Below are positions 1 through 7,426 of a stretch of 64,000 nucleotides of DNA, piece by piece. The position numbers and the translations under genes are program-made. Under the pieces are notes generated by a model. That model made no database searches. It saw only the letters and a program-made list of their open reading frames with translations, and had not been told where the DNA came from. Each line of letters begins with the position of its first letter. The stretch's first letter is position 1. The stretch is from UMGS1649 sp045652705 (GTDB lineage Bacteria; Bacillota; Clostridia; TANB77; CAG-465): positions 1 through 64,000 of the forward strand of contig JAZRUV010000008.1 in the NCBI GenBank assembly GCA_045652705.1, written 5' to 3'.

Positions 1-230
1 ATAAAATTAGGCTTGAATGTAAAAATACAGGAAGTCTTGTAAGAAGTGTGGTTTAAGTACAAACTAGTGCAACTAACTCTATGAAAAGCGAACTAATTGA
101 TGTAGAAAATCCGTGTGTAGTGCAATAAATAAGTATAAAATTATGCAATAAACTTTTTCAATTTATTGGTATGTATTTAGGTTAAATACAACAATAAAAG
201 GGGGAAGTTTTTTGTTATAGAATAGTAATA
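1..230 (+). repeat. Conserved non-coding block A, copy 1 (candidate ncRNA)
   Basis: This block is highly similar to 1109-1330: long stretches are shared near the 5' end (from about position 3) and around the central GAAAATCCG. The window opens on its -10 box (TAAAAT at 2-7), so its -35 box lies outside. It ends in a hairpin terminator (151-212) whose inner arms differ from copy 2 but still pair. It reads like a transcribed structured RNA of about 200 nt, because compensatory changes preserve pairing. No RNA family was recognised. Confidence 0.6.
151..212 (+). terminator. Terminator of block A copy 1
   Basis: The outer arms AACTT and AAGTT enclose TTTATTG/CAATAAA (162-168 with 192-198) and an inner GTATTT/AAATAC hairpin. 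A run of T follows. The same architecture with different paired bases occurs at 1257-1320. Confidence 0.6.
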
Positions 231-317
231 AATTTATAAGATATAGTTTCAGTTTTTTAATAAATATAGTATAATCAAATTATACAAAAGTATATGAATA
301 AAACGAAAGGAAAAAAT

Positions 318-680
318 ATGAATAAAGAAATTCTACAACTAGAAAAAAGTTTATTTAAATACGAATATATGACAGACACAGAATATTTAAATAAAGTAAT
401 TGATGATGGGTATATAGAAGTAGGGAAATCTGGCAAAAAAATTAATAAGAAGGATGTAATAGATGAGTTATCTGTTTTAAAAGAGGATAGAAAAATAAGT
501 ATGTATAACTTTACTTGCGATGAGATAGAAGAAAGTATATATCTAGTACACTATATAACCAAGAGTGGGAAAGATAATATATATAGAACATCAATTTGGA
601 AAAAAGAAAATAATATTATTAAAATAATATTTCATCAAGCATCTTTATATAAAGAAGATATTAAGTTGGATGAGTATTAA
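318..680 (+). CDS. Small NTF2/DUF4440-like protein
   Basis: The 120-residue protein has the pattern of DUF4440/SnoaL-like (NTF2-fold) proteins: an N-terminal LEKSL helix, a DDGYIEVGKSGK segment near residues 28-39, and a C-terminal RTSIWKKENN...KIIFHQAS signature. Family members are small cytosolic alpha+beta-cone proteins with varied or unknown ligands. I chose the ATG at 318 rather than the one at 294, because AAAGGA sits about 8 bases before 318 and an upstream ATG lacks a site. The gene is the variable cargo between conserved blocks A (1-230) and B (703-1085). The fold assignment is by pattern recognition and the function is unknown. Confidence 0.7.
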   Translation: MNKEILQLEKSLFKYEYMTDTEYLNKVIDDGYIEVGKSGKKINKKDVIDELSVLKEDRKISMYNFTCDEIEESIYLVHYITKSGKDNIYRTSIWKKENNIIKIIFHQASLYKEDIKLDEY

Positions 681-702
681 TAGAATCTTTTACAATTTAT
701 AT

Positions 703-731
703 TTGACAAAACAAACAATATGTGTTAATAT
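703..731 (+). promoter_or_regulatory. Promoter of block B copy 1
   Basis: TTGACA (703-708), a 17-base spacer and TAATAT (726-731) form a near-consensus sigma-A promoter. The same boxes are conserved at 1789-1817. The start point would be near 738, giving a transcript of about 100 nt to the terminator at 814-847. Confidence 0.75.
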
Positions 732-813
732 GTATATATAAGGTAGAAATACATAAAATAAAAGGGAACATTCAGTTTGACACGTTGAATGTCTACCTAA
801 TGATTAGGTAAGG

Positions 814-847
814 CACTTATTCATTGTGAATGAGTGTCATTTTTTTA
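814..847 (+). terminator. Terminator inside block B copy 1
   Basis: CACTTATTCA, loop TTG and TGAATGAGTG form a 10-bp stem with one G-U pair, followed by seven T. Copy 2 (1900-1933) has a longer stem with compensatory substitutions. Confidence 0.75.
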
Positions 848-1085
848 TTAATACTATCATAATGATTAGGAGAAATAAAATGATAGATATTTTTTCAAGG
901 AACTTTAATAAAAAAGTTCTTTTTTTCATTCTATCAAACCTCCTTTCTTTTAAGATTAGAGGTAGACACTCAACAACTAAATATTCCCTGTGTGTATTAT
1001 ACAACGCTTATAGCATATTTGCAAGTAAAGTATAAAAATATTTCGTAAAATGTAAAATTTTTACTGCAAGGTCGTATTTATTGGC

Positions 1086-1114
1086 TTGACTAACTAAAAT
1101 TGCTAGTGTAAAAT
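1086..1114 (+). promoter_or_regulatory. Promoter of block A copy 2
   Basis: TTGACT (1086-1091), a 17-base spacer and TAAAAT (1109-1114). Equivalent boxes occur at 2175-2203, and the -10 half is visible at 2-7. Confidence 0.7.
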
Positions 1115-1256
1115 TAGGCTTGAATGTAAAAATACAGGAAGTTTGGTAAGAAGTGTGGTTTAGGATTTCACAAACCCTACAAACTATGTAAAAAGGTAGT
1201 TATTTTAGGTGGAAAATCCGCAACAAAACCTATAAATATATTTAGAAAAAAGCAAT

Positions 1257-1320
1257 AAACTTTTTCTATTCATTGGGTTATATTTTCATAATATAACTGA
1301 ATGAAAGAGGAAGTTTTTTT
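1257..1320 (+). terminator. Terminator of block A copy 2
   Basis: Outer arms AACTT and AAGTT, middle arms ATTCA/TGAAT, and a perfect inner hairpin GTTATATT/AATATAAC (1275-1297), then seven T. Sequence differs from copy 1 while pairing is kept. Confidence 0.65.
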
Positions 1321-1390
1321 GTAATTAAAATAATGTGGTTGCAATTAATTTAGTTATATATTATAATGAAATTAGTAATAAAGGTGTCGT

Positions 1391-1756
1391 ATGAAAAAGA
1401 AAAGTATACTAATTACAACAATAGTTATATCATTAGTAATTGTAGTAATGACTATTGCGCTATATTTAAAGGCAAACTATTGGTATGACACATCATTAAA
1501 TTTAAAAGAAAGTTTACAAATAGCAGGTGGACTGATAGGAACTATATTTTACTTTGGAACTGCTGTTATTGGAATAATAACTTTGGCGATAGTGTGGATA
1601 GAATATTTACTAATACTATTAGCAATAAAAGTAACAGAAAAATTTATTGGAATAAAAAAATGGGCGTTATTAACTATAACGATAATAATTATATTTTTGT
1701 TATTTGCACTAGTAATTAGAAATATAATAGGAATGGTACATATATTATGTTTATAA
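1391..1756 (+). CDS. Small membrane protein, cargo of the second array unit
   Basis: The 121-residue protein is almost entirely hydrophobic, with about three membrane segments (residues about 5-26, 42-82 possibly as two, and 92-118) and a short basic N terminus MKKKS. AAAGGTG lies 5 bases before the ATG. It occupies the same position between blocks A and B as the unrelated gene at 318-680, so the array pairs one conserved non-coding scaffold with different genes. No family was recognised. An immunity-type or other accessory membrane protein is conceivable but not shown. Confidence 0.6.
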   Translation: MKKKSILITTIVISLVIVVMTIALYLKANYWYDTSLNLKESLQIAGGLIGTIFYFGTAVIGIITLAIVWIEYLLILLAIKVTEKFIGIKKWALLTITIIIIFLLFALVIRNIIGMVHILCL

Positions 1757-1788
1757 AATTACAATTAAAACAATTAGAAAAAATATAT

Positions 1789-1817
1789 TTGACAAAACAA
1801 ACAACATGTGTTAATAT
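1789..1817 (+). promoter_or_regulatory. Promoter of block B copy 2
   Basis: TTGACA (1789-1794), 17 bases, TAATAT (1812-1817); this is the copy of 703-731. Confidence 0.75.
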
Positions 1818-1899
1818 GTATATATAAAGTAGAAATACATAAAATAGGAGGGAACATTCAGTTTGACACGTTGAATGTCTACCTAAATGATTTAAGTGA

Positions 1900-1933
1900 G
1901 ACACTCATTTATCGTAAATGAGTGTCATTTTTT
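1900..1933 (+). terminator. Terminator inside block B copy 2
   Basis: A perfect 12-bp stem GACACTCATTTA/TAAATGAGTGTC with loop TCG, followed by ATTTTTT. Confidence 0.8.
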
Positions 1934-2174
1934 AATCTCGATTACCAGAGAGGTAAGAAAGAATAAAATGATAACTATGTATCGAAGAACTTTCAAAATG
2001 AAAATCCTTTTATTCATTGTTACCAAACCTCCTTTCTTTTAGGATAAGGAGGTAGACACTCAACAACCAAATATTCCCTGTGTGTATTATACAACGCTTA
2101 TAGCATATTTGCAAGCGAAGTATAAAAATATTTTATAAAATGTAAAATTTTTACTGCAAAGCCGATTTATTGGC

Positions 2175-2203
2175 TTGACTACCCAAAATTAGTAGTGTAA
2201 TAT
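2175..2203 (+). promoter_or_regulatory. Promoter of a truncated third block A
   Basis: TTGACT (2175-2180), 17 bases, TAATAT (2198-2203), followed by AAGGCT as in block A. Similarity is then lost, so the array appears to end here with a broken copy. Confidence 0.6.
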
Positions 2204-2565
2204 AAGGCTATAAATTACAAAAATGTAACACAATAAACTTGCGAAGAATTAACAAAAATATATAACAAAATAAGCAAATGAAATGTGTACAAAGCGAAAA
2301 ATATATGTTATAATTTGTTATATAAGGTAAAAGTAATTTAGTGTTTAGATGCTATAGGTAGCATAAAGAACAGTTTAAATATATTTTAATCAAGTGATAT
2401 TTAAAAAGATTTACAATCATATATTAAATATATTTTTTAACAAATATTTTAAGGACTTATTAGTCCCAATAATATTACTATCCTTCTTCAATATGTTATA
2501 AAAACAAAACCAAAACGAATTTAGGGTATAGGAACATATATGTTTATATGCTTGTGTAGTTTGGG
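2204..2565. other. AT-rich intergenic region, little recognised
   Basis: This is very AT-rich DNA after the end of the tandem array. It contains a TATAAT-like box near 2311 without a convincing -35 partner, and a short GGACTTATTAGTCC inverted repeat near 2452. No gene-length frame with a ribosome binding site was seen. Confidence 0.4.
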
Positions 2566-2688
2566 TTGGGAAGTAATAACACCTGTATTGAAAAAAGTAG
2601 AGTGGGTTATATTATTGATGCATTATTTACTTGTTGGGGGGCTAGTATATATATTACATTAAAATCTATAAAAAGGGGGGTGAACGAT

Positions 2689-3087
2689 GTGGAAAATGAA
2701 AGCAAGGGAAAAACACTTAATCAAGAAAAACCGACAAATAAGGACCAGACTGGCAAATGGATAGTAATAGGAATAATAGTATTCATGGCAATAGTAATAA
2801 TTAGCATAATATCTAATGCAAGCGAGTCGTTAAGTTATGATGATTATTACTCAAATGATTATAATAGTTACGATTACGACTATGACTATGACTATGACTA
2901 TGACGATTATAGTGGTGGTTCTTCATATTCTGGTGGTAGTTCTTATGGAAGCTCATACGGAAGCTCTTATGGTAGTAGTGATCCTGCTGATTATGATAGA
3001 TACGGAAATTACAAGCCTGTTGAAAGTATGACACAGGATGAAATCAGAAACGAATTACTAGATATGTTTGAAGATAGTATATATTAA
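2689..3087 (+). CDS. Single-pass membrane protein with Tyr/Asp and Gly/Ser tract
   Basis: I chose the GTG at 2689 (132 residues) because GGGGGGTG lies about 8 bases before it; an in-frame ATG at 2566 has no such site. The N terminus is polar and cytosolic. One membrane helix follows (WIVIGIIVFMAIVIISII, about residues 29-46), then a low-complexity extracytoplasmic tail made of alternating Tyr-Asp, then GGSSY/GSSY repeats. The last 20 residues (TQDEIRNELLDMFEDSIY) are charged. No family was recognised. The Tyr/Asp tract is encoded by a GACTAT-type DNA repeat (about 2866-2905) that could vary in length. Confidence 0.6.
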   Translation: MENESKGKTLNQEKPTNKDQTGKWIVIGIIVFMAIVIISIISNASESLSYDDYYSNDYNSYDYDYDYDYDYDDYSGGSSYSGGSSYGSSYGSSYGSSDPADYDRYGNYKPVESMTQDEIRNELLDMFEDSIY

Positions 3088-3120
3088 CAATAGCAACAGA
3101 TTTTAATCTGTTGCTTATTG
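3088..3120 (+). terminator. Hairpin after the membrane protein gene
   Basis: CAATAGCAACAGAT and ATCTGTTGCTTATTG are almost perfectly complementary around a TTTA loop. The T tract is poor. Confidence 0.5.
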
Positions 3121-3186
3121 TATAATGTTTAAAAAATGCTTTAAAAAGAAGAACCACTACGATACCTTTTATTTTCCATATTTTAC

Positions 3187-3215
3187 TTGAAAATATAGCC
3201 ATATAATGTTACAAT
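3187..3215 (+). promoter_or_regulatory. prfA promoter
   Basis: TTGAAA (3187-3192), 17 bases, TACAAT (3210-3215), about 20 bases before the prfA start. Confidence 0.7.
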
Positions 3216-3236
3216 ATATAAACGGAGAGTGAAACA

Positions 3237-4295
3237 ATGTTAGATAAATTAGAAGAAGTAGAAAAAAGATATGAAGAGTTAAACAAATTAATATCTGACC
3301 CAGCTGTTATAGCAGACCAAAATGCTTTCAAAAAATATATGAAAGAGCAATCTGGCTTAACAGAGGTTGTAGAAAAATATAGAGAATATAAAAAAGTTAA
3401 GCAGAATATGGAAGATGCTGAAGAAATGATGAGTGACCCTGAAATGAAAGAAATGGCAGAAGTAGAATATTACGAGTGCAAAAATAAAATTCCGGAGTTT
3501 GAAGAAGAACTTAAAATATTACTTCTTCCTAAAGATGTTAATGACGATAACAACGTAATTATTGAAATACGTGGTGGAGCAGGTGGTGAGGAAGCAGCAC
3601 TTTTTGCTCACGCATTATACAGAATGTATTCAATGTATGCAGATTTAAACAGGTGGCAAGTTGAAGTTTTAGATATAAATGAAACTGAACTGGGTGGAAT
3701 AAAAGAAATTTCATTCAGCATTAAAGGTAAAGGAGCATATAGTAAACTTAAATTCGAAAGTGGTGTTCATAGAGTACAACGTGTTCCTGAAACCGAAGCG
3801 AGTGGAAGAATACATACATCAACAGTAACTGTAGCAGTTTTACCAGAAGTTGATGAAGTAGAAGTTGAAATAAATACGAGTGATTTAAAAATAGATACAT
3901 ATAGAGCATCGGGAGCGGGTGGACAACACGTAAACAAAACTGAATCTGCAGTAAGAATAACACATATACCAACAGGCTTTGTTGTTGCCAGTCAGTCTGA
4001 ACGTTCACAAATACAGAATAGAGAGTCTTGTATGAAAATGCTTAGAGCAAAACTTTATGAATTTATGCAAGAAAAGCAAAATCAAGAAATGGCCAACACA
4101 AGAAAATTACAAGTTGGAAGTGGTGCTAGAAGTGAAAAAATAAGAACATACAACTTCCCACAAGGTAGAGTAACAGACCATAGAATAAACTTTACAATGT
4201 ATCAATTGGAATCATTTATGAATGGTAATATTGAGTCTATAGTTGAAGCGCTTCAAGCTTTCGACAAGGCTGAAAGACTAAAATCTGGAGAATAA
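3237..4295 (+). CDS. prfA: Peptide chain release factor 1
   Basis: Release factor 1 recognises UAA and UAG in the ribosomal A site and triggers peptidyl-tRNA hydrolysis. The 352-residue length is typical. The GGQ catalytic motif is at residues 228-230 (GAGGQHVNKTESAVR), and the PxT codon-recognition tripeptide appears as PET at 184-186 (HRVQRVPETEASGR). Coiled-coil-like N-terminal helices occupy roughly residues 1-90. It is a single-gene unit with its own promoter and terminator. The usual partner prmC is not adjacent. Most genes in the window end in TAA or TAG, the codons this factor reads. Confidence 0.97.
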   Translation: MLDKLEEVEKRYEELNKLISDPAVIADQNAFKKYMKEQSGLTEVVEKYREYKKVKQNMEDAEEMMSDPEMKEMAEVEYYECKNKIPEFEEELKILLLPKDVNDDNNVIIEIRGGAGGEEAALFAHALYRMYSMYADLNRWQVEVLDINETELGGIKEISFSIKGKGAYSKLKFESGVHRVQRVPETEASGRIHTSTVTVAVLPEVDEVEVEINTSDLKIDTYRASGAGGQHVNKTESAVRITHIPTGFVVASQSERSQIQNRESCMKMLRAKLYEFMQEKQNQEMANTRKLQVGSGARSEKIRTYNFPQGRVTDHRINFTMYQLESFMNGNIESIVEALQAFDKAERLKSGE

Positions 4296-4308
4296 AAATT
4301 AGAGAATT

Positions 4309-4337
4309 CACATACATTTTTGTATGTGTTTTTCTTT
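4309..4337 (+). terminator. prfA terminator
   Basis: CACATACA, loop TTTT, TGTATGTG, then a T-rich run. Confidence 0.85.
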
Positions 4338-4386
4338 TTATAAAAAATAAAACGAAATAAATTTAACAAATGTAAAGCGAAAAGGG

Positions 4387-4415
4387 TTGACAGAATAAAA
4401 ATATTATGTTATCCT
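4387..4415 (+). promoter_or_regulatory. Promoter of the ABC exporter leader
   Basis: TTGACA (4387-4392), 17 bases, TATCCT (4410-4415). It would produce a leader of about 330 nt before the ABC ATPase gene. Confidence 0.6.
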
Positions 4416-4516
4416 AAAAATAGGTTGTAATTAAATCCGAGTAGATTTACTTATAGCTCAAGTGAGAATCATAACAAATATAAATTAAAAAATTGAAGGA
4501 AAAGGAGGTATTTGGT

Positions 4517-4648
4517 ATGACTACAAACAATAGAATATGTTCGATGCAAAAATATTTTGTCGTAGCAGGTTTATGGATTAAACCAGCTGAATTTGTCGTA
4601 TCAATGCGTCCTATGAAATATATAAAAGCAAAGGAAATGAATATGTAG
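4517..4648 (+). CDS. 43-aa leader peptide candidate
   Basis: An ATG preceded by AAAGGAGG at an 8-base spacing opens a 43-codon frame beginning MTTNNRICSMQKYF and ending in TAG. The ribosome binding site is stronger than those of many real genes here. Its stop codon lies in a small hairpin (TGTAGA/TCTAC, 4643-4661), followed by a strong terminator (4681-4719) before the exporter genes. This arrangement is typical of translation-coupled attenuation of drug-export operons, but a free-standing small protein is equally possible. Confidence 0.5.
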   Translation: MTTNNRICSMQKYFVVAGLWIKPAEFVVSMRPMKYIKAKEMNM

Positions 4649-4680
4649 AGGATAAGTCTACGTATATTAGTTTGTTATAT

Positions 4681-4719
4681 AAAAAAGGTGTATTGATATA
4701 ATGTCGATACACCTTTTTT
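4681..4719 (+). terminator. Terminator or attenuator before the ABC exporter
   Basis: A-rich flank, then GGTGTATTGA and TCGATACACC arms, then TTTTTT. It lies 30 bases before the ABC ATPase start, with no promoter recognised between them. Confidence 0.75.
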
Positions 4720-4751
4720 GTATATAATCATTATTTTAAGGAGGAAAAATT

Positions 4752-5717
4752 ATGGAAAAGGCAATCGTAGTGGCAGGTCTTAGCAAAACATTTGAGACGA
4801 AAGGTAAGAAGGGCACAAAAGAGTTGTTTACGGCTGTAGACAATATATCTTTTGAGGTAGAGCAGGGAGAAATCATAGGTTTCATTGGACCTAACGGAGC
4901 AGGTAAGAGTACTACTATTAAAATGATGACAGGTATTCTTTATCCGAGTTCCGGAGACGTAACAGTCTGTGGATATAATCCGTGGACTGAGAGACATGAA
5001 ATGACATATAACATTGCAACAATGTTTGGTCAAAAATCTTGTTTGCTTTCGCATCTTCCTGTTATTGAAAGTTATAAATTGTTGGGTGCAATTTATGACA
5101 TCGACAAGAAAAAGTTAGAAGAAAGAATTAATGAAATCGCAGAGTTTTTTGATATTCATGAACTCTTGCAGAAGAAAGTTAGTAGTTTATCACTTGGGCA
5201 GAGGATGATTTGTGAAGTAGCAGCTGTTACTTTACACAGACCACGCGTTATATTTTTTGATGAACCTACAATAGGCTTGGATATTGTGGTTAAGAAAAAG
5301 GTTAGACGTATGATTCGTACTTTGAATGAAAAGTATGGTACGACTATCTTTATTACGAGCCACGATATTTCAGATATTGAAAAGCTGTGTACTAGAGTTA
5401 TTATTATCAATCACGGTAAGGTAATGTTAGACAGTAAGCTTGAAGACATCAAGCATGGGTTCCTTAGCAAGAAGAAAATTGAGGTAAGCTACGATGAGCA
5501 GGTTTGTGAAAGTAATGCAAGTGAGCTTTTGAATAACACTAAACTGCAAGTAAGCTTTGGAGAAAAACTTACAGTAGAATTTGACGAAAGCGATATCCAA
5601 GTAGGAACCGTAATTGAGAGGCTTATGAAGCTTGGCAAGGTACAGGACTTAAGCATTATGAGCACATCTTTGGAAAATGTCATTTATGACATTTACACAA
5701 CGAGCAAAGGAGGCTAA
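4752..5717 (+). CDS. ABC exporter ATP-binding protein (ABC-2 type)
   Basis: This cytosolic ATPase powers the two membrane proteins encoded just downstream. The 321 residues contain Walker A GPNGAGKST (about residues 48-56), an ABC signature seen as SLGQRM, Walker B VIFFDEPTIGLD, and a switch histidine in ITSHD. A C-terminal extension of about 90 residues follows the nucleotide-binding domain, as in DrrA-like drug exporters. AAGGAGG precedes the ATG. The substrate is unknown; the class exports drugs, lipids or other small molecules. GC content is slightly above that of flanking genes. Confidence 0.9.
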   Translation: MEKAIVVAGLSKTFETKGKKGTKELFTAVDNISFEVEQGEIIGFIGPNGAGKSTTIKMMTGILYPSSGDVTVCGYNPWTERHEMTYNIATMFGQKSCLLSHLPVIESYKLLGAIYDIDKKKLEERINEIAEFFDIHELLQKKVSSLSLGQRMICEVAAVTLHRPRVIFFDEPTIGLDIVVKKKVRRMIRTLNEKYGTTIFITSHDISDIEKLCTRVIIINHGKVMLDSKLEDIKHGFLSKKKIEVSYDEQVCESNASELLNNTKLQVSFGEKLTVEFDESDIQVGTVIERLMKLGKVQDLSIMSTSLENVIYDIYTTSKGG

Positions 5718-5719
5718 TT

Positions 5720-6493
5720 ATGAAAAAGTATTTGGCATTTGCAAGAGTTTCTCTTATTGAACAATCTAAGAAACTCTTGGATGAACTTGGCACAGTGTTT
5801 TCGTTTTGCATCCATATTGTCATCTTTTCGTTCCTTTGGGAATTCGTATTAGAAGGCAAAGCTTTAGCAGGTTACACCAGACAAGAGTTAATCTGGTATG
5901 TGATAATGGCGGAAGCAATAATGTATTCTTTCCATCATTATTACAGAAAAGTAGCAAACAAAGTGGAAATGGGAGATTTTGCTTATGATATGACGAAACC
6001 TTTTAATTTTCTAGCAAGAACTGTAGCAGAAGGTTTGACAGAACTTCCAATGACTTTCGCATTGCTTGTAGCAGGAAGTGTATTAGGTGTAATATTTGCG
6101 GGAGTATTGCCTACGACAATACTACAATTTGGAATAAGTCTTGCGGTAATGCTTATAGCAGCTGTACTATTATTAGTTTTTAACATAGTAGTAGGACTAC
6201 TTGCTATTTGGCTTGGAAGAGATGTTTCTTCGGTTTGGATTTTGTGTCAAAAGGCAATGCTAATATTTGCATTTACACCAATTGAGCTATTTCCTGATTG
6301 GGCACAAAATATATTAATGTTACTTCCAACAACACATGTAATTTACACACCTGCAAGCTTGTTCGTACACTTTTCTGAGGAAAAACTTATAACATCTGTT
6401 GTATCACTTGGAGCAGCGTTTGTGGTTGTTACAATTATTCTTTGGGTGATATACAAGAAAGGAGTAAGGAAACAAAATGTTAACGGTATTTAA
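5720..6493 (+). CDS. ABC-2 family permease, first subunit
   Basis: The 257-residue protein has about six hydrophobic segments. Its loop motif PIELFPDWAQNILMLLPTTH matches the DUF990/ABC2_membrane_6 family (PF06182). Such permeases occur in pairs with one ATPase, as seen here. It starts two bases after the ATPase stop, with AAAGGAGG inside the end of the upstream gene. It overlaps the next permease by 17 bases, indicating translational coupling. Confidence 0.85.
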   Translation: MKKYLAFARVSLIEQSKKLLDELGTVFSFCIHIVIFSFLWEFVLEGKALAGYTRQELIWYVIMAEAIMYSFHHYYRKVANKVEMGDFAYDMTKPFNFLARTVAEGLTELPMTFALLVAGSVLGVIFAGVLPTTILQFGISLAVMLIAAVLLLVFNIVVGLLAIWLGRDVSSVWILCQKAMLIFAFTPIELFPDWAQNILMLLPTTHVIYTPASLFVHFSEEKLITSVVSLGAAFVVVTIILWVIYKKGVRKQNVNGI

Positions 6494-7286
6494 GAAATTG
6501 GTATCTACCTTAAAATACTTGTGGCTATGTGTATGCTATAATGTAAAAGAAAGTGTATCTAATAAGAAAAGTTTTATTATTCAAACAATTGCCATGTTTA
6601 TTAACAATTTTGTGTTTGTTTTCTTTTGGCAAATACTGTTTAATAATAAAGGTGGAAGTATTAATGGTGTAAACATACAAGATATTTTATACTTGTGGTC
6701 TATACCAACCATTGGGTACGGAATAGCATTCTTTTGTTTTGGAGGAATAGATACACTTTGTAAAGATATCTTTGATGGTAATCTTGACATCTATCTTACA
6801 AAACCAAAGCATAGCTTAATTTCTGTACTTACATCAAGATCCATACTTTCGGCAATGGGTGACTTGCTGTTCGGTATTGTTGTTGGGATGATTGCAGTAA
6901 AGTTCAATCCGTTTAAAACATTAGCAATTTTAGTGTTGGGATTAATTGCTGGTGTTCTTACTACAAGTATTCTTACAAGTGTAAAACTATTGTGTTTCTG
7001 GTTAGGAGATATCTCTAACGCGACACAAAAGTATACCCACTCGCTGTTTATAACCTTGACTATTTATCCGGAAAAAATGTTTCCTGAAATAATAAAGGTT
7101 GTAATGTATACTGCAATACCTGCGGCTTATGTTGCACATGTACCAGTAGGTCTTATGAAAGAATTTTCAATTTCAGGATTATTAATTATGCTTGGAGCAG
7201 CAGCATTTTTTGTAACAACAATGTTTGTACTTTATAGTAAAGGACTTAAAAGGTATGAAAGCGGAAATGGTATAACGAGAAGGTAA
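6477..7286 (+). CDS. ABC-2 family permease, second subunit
   Basis: The 269-residue protein is a paralogue-type partner of the preceding permease, with about six membrane segments and the family loop TIYPEKMFPEIIKVVMYTAI. The two permeases and the ATPase probably form one heterodimeric exporter in the cytoplasmic membrane. AAAGGAGTAAGG lies before the start inside the upstream gene. The substrate cannot be told from sequence. Confidence 0.85.
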   Translation: MLTVFKKLVSTLKYLWLCVCYNVKESVSNKKSFIIQTIAMFINNFVFVFFWQILFNNKGGSINGVNIQDILYLWSIPTIGYGIAFFCFGGIDTLCKDIFDGNLDIYLTKPKHSLISVLTSRSILSAMGDLLFGIVVGMIAVKFNPFKTLAILVLGLIAGVLTTSILTSVKLLCFWLGDISNATQKYTHSLFITLTIYPEKMFPEIIKVVMYTAIPAAYVAHVPVGLMKEFSISGLLIMLGAAAFFVTTMFVLYSKGLKRYESGNGITRR

Positions 7287-7290
7287 GAAT

Positions 7291-7325
7291 TAAAAGGCTA
7301 TCTACAAATGTAGGTAGCCTTTTAA
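7291..7325 (+). terminator. ABC exporter operon terminator
   Basis: AAAAGGCTA and TAGCCTTTT arms with an inner CTAC/GTAG stem, then TTTAAA. Confidence 0.8.
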
Positions 7326-7371
7326 ACATATAGTAACTTTTAGAACAAAAGGCTATACCGAGAATATGCCA

Positions 7372-7400
7372 TTGAAAAATGTCAAACTTTGTGGTAAAAT
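7372..7400 (+). promoter_or_regulatory. mutS promoter
   Basis: TTGAAA (7372-7377), 17 bases, TAAAAT (7395-7400). It covers the in-frame ATG at 7379, which rules out that codon as the mutS start. Confidence 0.75.
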
Positions 7401-7426
7401 CTGTGTATAATTTTAGGAGGCAGGTT

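Larger units (their letters stand above)
703..1085 (+). repeat. Conserved non-coding block B, copy 1
   Basis: It is repeated at 1789-2174 with high identity, including a long near-identical stretch around 961-1020. Within it, GTTGAATGTCTACCT (784-798) can pair over distance with AGGTAGACACTCAAC (960-974). The same left segment can also pair locally with ACATTCA upstream, or take part in the ACCTAA/TTAGGT hairpin. This multi-state folding resembles a regulatory RNA or an element with terminal inverted repeats. The short ATG-initiated frame at 826-1035 is not conserved in copy 2, so I treat the block as non-coding. Confidence 0.65.
1086..1330 (+). repeat. Conserved non-coding block A, copy 2 (candidate ncRNA)
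   Basis: This is the second copy of the block at 1-230, here with its complete promoter. A transcript starting near 1121 would run about 200 nt to the terminator at 1257-1320. The segment from about 1111 to 1168 is nearly identical to the start of the window. The middle is more divergent but keeps GAAAATCC and short complementary arms (AGGT with ACCT near 1208-1230). Confidence 0.6.
1789..2174 (+). repeat. Conserved non-coding block B, copy 2
   Basis: Second copy of 703-1085, offset by 1086 bases. The long-range arms (1870-1884 with 2050-2064) are identical to copy 1. An additional local stem CCTCCTT/AAGGAGG (about 2028-2051) is stronger here than in copy 1. Paired segments differ from copy 1 in a compensatory way, for example TGATAG/CTATCA in copy 1 against GATAAC/GTTACC here. 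Confidence 0.65.

Noticed and set aside
294..317. Upstream ATG for the DUF4440-like gene
   Set aside because: No ribosome binding site before it, whereas the ATG at 318 has AAAGGA at the right distance and fits the family start.
826..1035. A 69-codon ATG frame inside block B copy 1
   Set aside because: It lies in the repeated structured non-coding block, overlaps the terminator region and is not kept in copy 2.
2837..3034. Alternative frames over the Tyr/Asp repeat
   Set aside because: They exist only because the repeat is periodic; the chosen frame has the RBS, membrane helix and sensible ends.
7379..7426. Longer N terminus for MutS
   Set aside because: The ATG at 7379 lies inside the promoter, before the likely transcription start, and the added residues are not MutS-like.
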